From: Deltaproteobacteria bacterium UBA6930
GTDB taxonomy: Bacteria > Myxococcota_A > UBA9160 > UBA6930
Length of the DNA stretch: 9,565 nucleotides
NCBI GenBank assembly: GCA_002450755.1
Contig: DKAI01000177.1
Coordinates: 496-10,060 of the forward strand
Direction of reading: 5' to 3'
Both the position numbers and the translations under genes were made by a program. Below, piece by piece: positions 1-5,516 of this stretch. How positions within the stretch are numbered: position 1 is the first letter of the stretch; each line of letters begins with the position of its first letter. The notes under the pieces are model-generated. The model was not told the origin of the DNA, did not search any database, and saw only the letters and a program-made list of their open reading frames with translations.

Positions 1-260
1 TCACGATGTTCTCGAGTAGAGTGCTCTCTACTCGAGTCAAAACTCTCGTCCCCACCCCCCAGATCAGCGCCAGCGCAAAAGGCACGACCAGCACCTGTAA
101 AAAGTGCCACGCGAACGTCATCATCTTGGTCAATTCTGTTGATCACCTGAAGGAGTTCATCGAGCATTTTCCCGTTAAATGCGTTTAAACGATCGGGGCG
201 ATTCAAAGTAACAGTCAACACAGAGTCCTCTAAATGTAACTTAAGGGTTTCAAAAGCCAT
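1..260 (-). CDS. Enoyl-CoA hydratase/isomerase (crotonase) family protein, N-terminal part
   Basis: The reverse strand reads from an ATG at 260 to the left edge with no stop, giving 86 residues, so the gene is cut by the window. The family hydrates or isomerises the double bond of an acyl-CoA thioester in the cytoplasm. The start MAFETLKLHLEDSV is followed by the crotonase signature NRPDRLNAFN (residues 20-29). The first oxyanion-hole block FCAGADL follows at 61-67. The second oxyanion glycine and the catalytic glutamates lie outside, so hydratase, isomerase and other crotonase activities cannot be told apart. A good ribosome binding site (AGGAG, 266-270) sits 5 nt before the ATG and fixes the start. 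Residues 76-85 contain a near repeat (SSREH, STREH) encoded by a perfect inverted repeat. The gene diverges from egtD, so a shared function with it is not implied. Confidence 0.9.
   Translation of the reverse strand, partial: MAFETLKLHLEDSVLTVTLNRPDRLNAFNGKMLDELLQVINRIDQDDDVRVALFTGAGRAFCAGADLGGGDESFDSSREHSTREHR
11..36. repeat. Perfect 11-bp inverted repeat with 4-bp loop inside the crotonase gene
   Basis: CTCGAGTAGAG (11-21), loop TGCT (22-25), then CTCTACTCGAG (26-36), an exact reverse complement of the first arm. It lies inside the coding frame just after the oxyanion-hole block, across codons 75-84, and would form a hairpin in mRNA. No T-tract follows on either strand, so it does not look like an intrinsic terminator. 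Function unknown; it may be a chance product of the repeated SREH/TREH coding. Confidence 0.75.
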
Positions 261-397
261 ATTTTCTCCTCATAGGACGGTCTTGCGCTAAGCATAGAAT
301 CCCAGTTTGAGTACAATGATAAACGACCTTCGTTGCGATTCTCCAAATGAGATCTTGACGAGGTTAGCGCGATCATAGGAAGCTGCGGTTAAAGATT
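261..397. promoter_or_regulatory. Divergent intergenic region between the crotonase gene and egtD
   Basis: These 137 bp must hold the start signals of two divergent genes. The crotonase ribosome binding site is AGGAG at 266-270 (minus strand). Two copies of one 7-mer face each other: GCGCTAA at 285-291 and its reverse complement TTAGCGC at 364-370. They lie 24 and 27 bp upstream of the respective start codons. The octamer TCATAGGA also occurs twice in direct orientation, at 270-277 and 373-380. I could not assign a convincing -35/-10 pair on either strand: TACAAT at 312-317 is a possible -10 without a well-spaced partner. Calling the region regulatory is an inference from gene orientation. 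Confidence 0.45.
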
Positions 398-1348
398 TTG
401 CCAAACGAACAGGTTTCAAAAATAACTGACGATTCTTTTCTACACGACGTCATCCAAGGGTTATCCGGTAAGACTAAAACATTGCCTTGTAAATATTTTT
501 ATGACGAACGAGGATCTGTCTTATTTGACGCGATTTGTGAACTTCCAGAATACTATCCGACTCGTACTGAACTTAAGATTATGAAAGACAACGCCTCTGC
601 TATTGGATCAAGCCTTGGAAAAGGCGTGCTACTAATCGAATTCGGTAGCGGCAGCAGTTTAAAAACGAGGATACTCTTGGATAATCTGGTCAATCCGGTA
701 GCTTACATTCCTGTTGATATTTCAGAAGAACATCTCAATCGTTCTGCGAGTTCGCTCGCTGAAAGTTACCCAAAGCTCGTAATCTTGCCGGTATGTGCAG
801 ACTTCACGGAAAAATTTTCAATCCCAGAGACTGAACCCGCAGACAAGACCGTCATCTATTTTCCAGGTTCTACAATCGGAAACTTCGAAGAGAATGAAGC
901 TAAACTTCTCCTGAATCGATGGAGACGTCTATGCGTGAATGGGGGTGGGTTACTAATCGGCATCGATCTCATAAAAGATCCAAAAATTTTAGAGGCTGCA
1001 TACAACGATGAGCAGGGTGTGACGGCAGATTTCAACCTTAATATACTCGACCGAATTAACAAAGAACTCGGTGCTAATTTTAAAACAACCAATTTTACGC
1101 ATCGCGCACACTGGGATACCGATAAAAGCCGTGTAGAAATGCATCTTGTTAGCAATTGTCAGCAAACAGCCCTCATAGACGGACACCAAATAACATTGGA
1201 AGAAGGAGAGACTATTCATACCGAATCATCTCATAAGTATACTTTTAAATCGTTCGCCGAAATTGCGTCCTCCGCAAACTTTAAAAGCAAGCACGTATGG
1301 ATCGATGAGAATAGTTGGTTTGGCGTTTACTTCTTAGAGGCCGTGTAA
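398..1348 (+). CDS. egtD: L-histidine N-alpha-methyltransferase (EgtD family)
   Basis: A 316-residue SAM-dependent methyltransferase, the usual EgtD length of about 320. EgtD trimethylates the alpha-amino group of histidine to hercynine, the first step of ergothioneine synthesis, in the cytoplasm. Visible hallmarks: KYFYDERGS (32-40), LPEYYPTRTE (49-58), the SAM-binding loop EFGSGSSLKTR (81-91), PVDIS (105-109), FPGSTIGNF (155-163), AYNDEQGVTADFN (201-213) and HTESSHKY (274-281). From memory of the Mycobacterium smegmatis enzyme, Tyr52, Asn162, Tyr202, Glu276 and Ser278 match its histidine-binding residues, so the active site looks complete. The start is a TTG at 398; an in-frame stop at 365-367 limits any extension. 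The best purine run (AGGAAG, 377-382) is rather far upstream, so ATT at 395 or a start a few codons away is possible. It ends 6 bp before the next gene, suggesting an operon. No egtB is present here, so ergothioneine as end product is not proven. Confidence 0.92.
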   Translation: MPNEQVSKITDDSFLHDVIQGLSGKTKTLPCKYFYDERGSVLFDAICELPEYYPTRTELKIMKDNASAIGSSLGKGVLLIEFGSGSSLKTRILLDNLVNPVAYIPVDISEEHLNRSASSLAESYPKLVILPVCADFTEKFSIPETEPADKTVIYFPGSTIGNFEENEAKLLLNRWRRLCVNGGGLLIGIDLIKDPKILEAAYNDEQGVTADFNLNILDRINKELGANFKTTNFTHRAHWDTDKSRVEMHLVSNCQQTALIDGHQITLEEGETIHTESSHKYTFKSFAEIASSANFKSKHVWIDENSWFGVYFLEAV

Positions 1349-1354
1349 AGCGTA

Positions 1355-1798
1355 ATGTCGGATCTTTATTTCGCTTACGGATCAAATCTTAAGACCGAGC
1401 GGATGAAAGAACGAATTCCCAGTGCGATGGTTATGGGCATCTCGACTCTCCGTGGATATCAATTCAAATTGAACAAGCTGGGAAAAGATGGTTCCGCCAA
1501 AGCGAACATCGCACCGATCGAAGGAGGAATCGTTTATGGAGTCGCATATTCTTTTGAATCTGATCATTGGTCCGTTTTAGATTCTTTCGAAGGAGGTTAC
1601 AAACGAGTTCCACTAAAAATAGACATTCTCGAGCAATCTAGAATTGCATCAACCTACATTTGTGTTGACACGAAACTCCTCGTCGAAAGTATTGCACCAT
1701 CTAACTGGTATCTTAACCTAATTATTGAGGGAGCGACTCAACACTCCCTTCCTTACGAATATCTAAGCGACATCAAAGCCAAATTCGGAAACGTCTAA
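1355..1798 (+). CDS. Gamma-glutamylcyclotransferase family protein
   Basis: A 147-residue single-domain protein of the gamma-glutamylcyclotransferase (AIG2-like) fold. These enzymes cleave a gamma-glutamyl amide bond, releasing 5-oxoproline and the amine, with gamma-glutamyl amino acids or glutathione as known substrates. The substrate-binding signature YFAYGSNL is at residues 5-12. The segment KANIAPIEGGIVYGVAYSF (49-67) follows, and the proposed general acid/base Glu79 lies in LDSFEGGYKRVPL (75-87). The C-terminal pattern WYLNLIIEGATQHSLPYEYL (118-137) matches the family's Y-x-x-x-I-x-x-G-A block. Length is typical and nothing key is missing. The ATG lies 6 bp after the egtD stop and lacks a strong ribosome binding site (AGAGG at 1336-1340, inside egtD), so translational coupling is likely. 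The pairing suggests a job in gamma-glutamyl-thiol metabolism, possibly ergothioneine related. The substrate cannot be read from sequence. Confidence 0.85.
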   Translation: MSDLYFAYGSNLKTERMKERIPSAMVMGISTLRGYQFKLNKLGKDGSAKANIAPIEGGIVYGVAYSFESDHWSVLDSFEGGYKRVPLKIDILEQSRIASTYICVDTKLLVESIAPSNWYLNLIIEGATQHSLPYEYLSDIKAKFGNV

Positions 1799-1816
1799 TA
1801 TAAATCGCAAGTTCCA

Positions 1817-3472
1817 TCATTCTATCCGATACCCTTCGTATCCTTTGTTCGCGCAGTCTCGCAAGATCTCGATATAAGCAGGAACTCCTCCTGCGTACAT
1901 GAGCATCTCGCGAGCCTTACCGGGTATATTTGCCGCCATATACCAAGAGTCCGCTTTAGAAAACAAAGTCGGCTCCGCAAGTTCAATACATAAGTTACGC
2001 CAGGATTCTTCAGCCTCAGCGGTCGGTTCCATACGGGTATATCCATTGGCCCGGAGGTACACCAATGCATCAACAATGAAATCGCCTTGCATTTCTGCAC
2101 AGGTGGGGCCGTTCACAAAAGCGGTGGGTGCCTGAGGTCCATACGTCGCGAACATGTTTGGATAGCCGTGATTCGACAGCCCCTGATAAACTCGTACTCC
2201 ATTAGCCCATTTTTCCTCAAGTGTTTTACCGTCTTTGTCGCGTATGTCTATTTGTGTCAGGCCACCGGTCACAGCATCAAAACCTGTCGCCATAACAAGT
2301 ACGTCGAGATAGATTAACTCGTTACCTATTTTAACTCCGTTTGAAGTTATTCGTTCAATGGGTGTTTCTTTAATGTCAACTAGATCGACATTCTCCTGGT
2401 TAAACACCTCGAAATACCACTGTTCCAGTGAAACACGCTTAGTACCGAAGGGATGAGGTGGATTTTCAGGTGCCAGCTTTTCAGCCATTTCTGGGCTATC
2501 GATTCTCCCTCTAACTTTGTTTCGCCAAAAATCATAGGCGGCGCGGTTAACTTCCTCATCCATTAGCATATCTGCGAAGTTTCCTATCCAAAACCTAAAT
2601 CCTCCGCCATTCCAGAGTTCCTCAAAGTGCGCATCTCTTTCCTCCTCGGAAAAATTCTTAGCAAGGCGTTCGTCTATGTCGTAATCAATGCCTCCCCAAG
2701 TCGATAGCCTGTTCCTCAGAACTTCACTATTGGCAAGCTTTCCTTCTCGATTGTCTTCATCGCCGAGCTGCTTTTGTCCCATTGGAAGACACAAATTCGG
2801 AGTACGTTGGAATACCGTTAACTTTGCAGCCTCCTTCGATGCCTCCTGAATTACCTGAACCCCACTAGCACCGGTTCCAATAACACCAACGTGCTTTCCT
2901 TTAAAATCAATTCCTCCTTGAGGCCAGAAAGCGGTATGACTCGACTCTCCACTAAAGGAGTCAAGGCCTTCGATTTTTGGTATGAACGGCTTAGAAGATG
3001 AGCCAGTACACATAATAAAATGTTTCGTACAAACAACGACATTGCTTCCATCATTTCGTTTAGCCTTAATCTCCCACTCGTGTCGGTCCTCATCAAAGTT
3101 TGCCTCACGGACCCAAGTGTTAAAACGTACGTCTCTAGACAAATTAAGCTTTTTATCAAGGTGCTTAAAATAAGCTCGCACTTCTTTATAACCTGGATAA
3201 AGTTCTGTCCACTGCCAATCGCTCCAGAGCTCTTCATCCGAAAGTTGGTAAATCCAACAGCTCGAATCTACCCTCGCTCCGGGATAACAATTCCAATGCC
3301 AAACCCCTCCCAGGTCGGCTCCTCCTTCGTAAATTTGCGCTTTGAAATTCTTTTTTCGAAGCCGATCCAACAAATAAACGCCACAAAATCCGGCTCCTAC
3401 AATTAAAACATCAAGCCCCTCAAGCTTTGATCTATCGTTGGATTCTCGTGACCTATCGGCTACAACATGCAT
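1817..3472 (-). CDS. Type I Baeyer-Villiger monooxygenase (FAD- and NADPH-dependent)
   Basis: A 551-residue flavoprotein of the usual type I length (about 530-560). The family uses NADPH and O2 to insert oxygen next to a ketone carbonyl, giving an ester or lactone. Two nucleotide-binding motifs are seen: GAGFCG (26-31) for FAD and GTGASG (199-204) for NADPH. Between them lies the diagnostic fingerprint FSGESSHTAFWP (173-184), which fits FxGxxxHxxxW(P/D) exactly. Active-site segments are also present: YPGARVD (63-69), PFGTKR (341-346, Arg346 matching Arg337 of phenylacetone monooxygenase from memory) and ATGFD (395-399). No signal peptide or membrane segment is evident, so it should be cytoplasmic. 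GGGAG (3484-3488) sits 11 nt before the chosen ATG. The gene follows prpE on the same strand after 60 bp with no convincing terminator, so co-transcription is likely. It converges with the cyclotransferase gene, with 18 bp between stop codons. The ketone substrate cannot be told; cyclic, aryl and aliphatic ketones are all possible. Confidence 0.93.
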   Translation of the reverse strand: MHVVADRSRESNDRSKLEGLDVLIVGAGFCGVYLLDRLRKKNFKAQIYEGGADLGGVWHWNCYPGARVDSSCWIYQLSDEELWSDWQWTELYPGYKEVRAYFKHLDKKLNLSRDVRFNTWVREANFDEDRHEWEIKAKRNDGSNVVVCTKHFIMCTGSSSKPFIPKIEGLDSFSGESSHTAFWPQGGIDFKGKHVGVIGTGASGVQVIQEASKEAAKLTVFQRTPNLCLPMGQKQLGDEDNREGKLANSEVLRNRLSTWGGIDYDIDERLAKNFSEEERDAHFEELWNGGGFRFWIGNFADMLMDEEVNRAAYDFWRNKVRGRIDSPEMAEKLAPENPPHPFGTKRVSLEQWYFEVFNQENVDLVDIKETPIERITSNGVKIGNELIYLDVLVMATGFDAVTGGLTQIDIRDKDGKTLEEKWANGVRVYQGLSNHGYPNMFATYGPQAPTAFVNGPTCAEMQGDFIVDALVYLRANGYTRMEPTAEAEESWRNLCIELAEPTLFSKADSWYMAANIPGKAREMLMYAGGVPAYIEILRDCANKGYEGYRIE

Positions 3473-3532
3473 AAGGAATCAGGCTCCCATTCAACGTGCT
3501 ATTGTTTGAACAGAACGTAACGTGGCGTTCTT

Positions 3533-5440
3533 TTATTTGGGACTTTTGGCATAGCCTAGATTTTTGAAAACTTCACGAATTTCTCCCAATATCTCAGGAT
3601 CGTCAATTGTCGCTGGTATTTTGAATTCGTGACCATCCGCAATGCTTCTCATGGTCCCTCTCAAAATCTTTCCGGAACGAGTCTTCGGTAGTCGCTTGAC
3701 CACCGCAGCAGTCTTAAAGGCTGCGACTGGGCCGATCCTATCTCTGACCCTCTTTATGAGCTCCCGGACTATCGAGTCATTCGCCCGATTGACGCCTGCC
3801 TTGAGGACAACAAGCCCCAAAGGTACTTGCCCTTTCAAAGCATCTCCTACGCCTAAAACAGCACACTCTGCAACATCTGGATGACCTGATAAGACCTCTT
3901 CCATACCTCCCGTCGAAAGTCGATGACCAGCAACGTTGATAATGTCATCTGTGCGGCTCATGATCCAGATGTATCCGTCTTCGTCAATATGACCAGCATC
4001 TGCCGTTTCGTAAAAACCGGGATAACGTTGCATGTACGACTTCTGAAAACCCTCATCGTTATTCCATAGGGTTTTGAGACATCCTGGAGGGAGCGGCAAT
4101 GAGATTGCAATTGCCCCCGTTTGCCCCGATGAGACCTGGCTCCCTGAATCGTCTAAAACCACCACCTTATAACCGGGTACTGCCCGGGTAGGTGACCCTC
4201 TCTTTACAGCAAGTTTTTCAATACCCATGCAATTTGCAGCAATCGGCCAACCAGTCTCCGTTTGCCACCAATGATCAATGACCGGAATAGAAAGTGCCTC
4301 CTCTGCCCATTCTATTGTGTCCGGATCCGCTCGCTCCCCAGCCAGGAATAAAGTACGGAACTTTGTCAGATTATATTTTGCAAGATGAGAAGCCGAAGGA
4401 TCCTCCCTTTTGATAGCTCGAAAGGCCGTTGGTGCAGTAAAAAAGACTGAGACTCCATGCTCTGAAATAACTCTCCAGAACGCACCCGCGTCAGGTGTTC
4501 CTACGGGCTTCCCTTCATAAAGAATTGTCGTGCACCCGAGAAACAGTGGTGCGTAAACGATATATGAATGGCCTACTACCCAGCCAATGTCAGAAGCGGC
4601 CCAAAAAACTTCTCCCGGTGTCATGCCGTAGACATTGCGGAGACTCCACTTCAAAGCGACTAGATGTCCGCCGTTGTCTCTCACGACTCCCTTGGGAATA
4701 CCTGTAGTCCCCGATGTGTAAAGTATGTAAAGCGGATCCGTTGAAGCCACAGGAGTGCAATTCACTGGCTCTCCTCCTGCGACTTCAGCCCAATGCAAAT
4801 CGCTTTCTTCAGAAAAATCGACTGCTGCCTGTTCTCTCTCAACCCAAACACAAAATTCGGGGCTATGAGAGGACATTTCCAACGCACCTACTAACAATGG
4901 CTGGTACAAGATCACCCTATCCGTTTCAATTCCGCAACTTGCTGTCAAGACAGCCTTGGGCTTCGCATCATCGATTCGTGTGGCCAATTCATTCGAGGCA
5001 AAGCCTCCAAAAACGACGGAATGAACGGCGCCGAGGCGTGCACATGCCAGCATTCCAACAACTGCCTCTGGGATCATCGGCATATAAATAAGAACTCGAT
5101 CCCCTTTTTGTATACCTCGCGCCTTGAGGCCACCAGCGAATCGTGAAACGAGGTCCTGGAGCTCTCCGTAGGAGAAAATACGCTTCGAGCCTGTGACCGG
5201 GCTGTCGTAAACCAATGCCGCCTGATCTCCTCGACCCTCTGCGACGTGAATATCAAGCGCGTTGTAGCAGGTGTTCGTCGAGCCATCAGGAAACCAACGA
5301 TTGAAGGGAGCATCTCTGGCGTCAAGTGCGACACTTGGGGATTGAAACCAATGGACGTCTTGTGATGCCTGAAGCCAGAATTTTTGAGGATTTTCTATTG
5401 ACCTCTGGTACAAGTCTTCGTAGGACTCAATTTTGGACAT
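3533..5440 (-). CDS. prpE: Propionyl-CoA synthetase (AMP-forming acyl-CoA ligase)
   Basis: A 635-residue ANL-superfamily enzyme close to the size of enterobacterial PrpE (about 628). It activates propionate, or a related short acid, with ATP and CoA through an acyl-adenylate. Seen from the MSKIE start: the phosphate-binding loop YTSGTTGIPKG (241-251), WWQTETGW (391-398), the adenylate/hinge region YETADAGHIDEDGYIW with SRTDDIINVAGHRL (477-508), and the C-terminal catalytic lysine Lys591 in KTRSGKILRG. Lys591 corresponds to the lysine (Lys592 in Salmonella) whose acylation silences PrpE, so post-translational control by an acetyltransferase/sirtuin pair is possible. The start is the ATG at 5440, preceded by TTAGGAG (5451-5457). 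The frame stays open upstream to 5695, but that stretch is low-complexity, unlike the family and antisense to the carboxylase gene. Acetyl-CoA synthetase is the main alternative; size and the WWQTETGWPI context favour PrpE. The BVMO gene follows on the same strand. Confidence 0.9.
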   Translation of the reverse strand: MSKIESYEDLYQRSIENPQKFWLQASQDVHWFQSPSVALDARDAPFNRWFPDGSTNTCYNALDIHVAEGRGDQAALVYDSPVTGSKRIFSYGELQDLVSRFAGGLKARGIQKGDRVLIYMPMIPEAVVGMLACARLGAVHSVVFGGFASNELATRIDDAKPKAVLTASCGIETDRVILYQPLLVGALEMSSHSPEFCVWVEREQAAVDFSEESDLHWAEVAGGEPVNCTPVASTDPLYILYTSGTTGIPKGVVRDNGGHLVALKWSLRNVYGMTPGEVFWAASDIGWVVGHSYIVYAPLFLGCTTILYEGKPVGTPDAGAFWRVISEHGVSVFFTAPTAFRAIKREDPSASHLAKYNLTKFRTLFLAGERADPDTIEWAEEALSIPVIDHWWQTETGWPIAANCMGIEKLAVKRGSPTRAVPGYKVVVLDDSGSQVSSGQTGAIAISLPLPPGCLKTLWNNDEGFQKSYMQRYPGFYETADAGHIDEDGYIWIMSRTDDIINVAGHRLSTGGMEEVLSGHPDVAECAVLGVGDALKGQVPLGLVVLKAGVNRANDSIVRELIKRVRDRIGPVAAFKTAAVVKRLPKTRSGKILRGTMRSIADGHEFKIPATIDDPEILGEIREVFKNLGYAKSPK

Positions 5441-5516
5441 GCGAAGTGTTCTCCTAAGATAGATACAATAGCGTTGCAGTCTAACTGGACCGAGAAAAAT
5501 AAAGAAAGAATCAAAC
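5441..5516. promoter_or_regulatory. Divergent promoter region between prpE and the carboxyltransferase gene
   Basis: Only 76 bp separate the two divergent start codons, so their promoters must overlap or lie back to back, which favours shared control. A small dyad, CAGT-CTA-ACTG (5477-5487), lies near the middle and could be an operator half, but it is short enough to be chance. TACAAT at 5464-5469 is a possible plus-strand -10 without a clear -35 at the right distance. I cannot assign a known regulator. Confidence 0.45.
5451..5457 (-). promoter_or_regulatory. Ribosome binding site that decides the prpE start
   Basis: On the minus strand TTAGGAG lies 10 nt upstream of the ATG at 5440. It supports the 635-residue prpE product over the upstream in-frame ATG at 5695, which would add 85 residues overlapping the divergent carboxyltransferase gene. 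Confidence 0.7.

Noticed and set aside
6..188. A 60-residue plus-strand frame at the left edge
   Set aside because: It is antisense to the clear crotonase coding sequence and has no recognisable family.
1799..1816. Terminator between the convergent cyclotransferase and monooxygenase genes
   Set aside because: The 18-bp gap is AT-rich but holds no hairpin; any terminator must be factor-dependent or lie within coding sequence.
1899..3406. Plus-strand and alternative minus-strand frames within the monooxygenase gene
   Set aside because: The monooxygenase frame carries every expected motif; these are shadow frames.
3513..3536. GAACG/CGTTC hairpin followed by TTTTATTT on the plus strand
   Set aside because: It would terminate plus-strand transcription, but no plus-strand gene ends there. 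On the minus strand, where the genes are, no T-tract follows the stem.
4495..5334. Frames of 70, 125 and 86 residues within prpE, on both strands
   Set aside because: They overlap conserved PrpE coding sequence and have no family similarity or convincing start signals.
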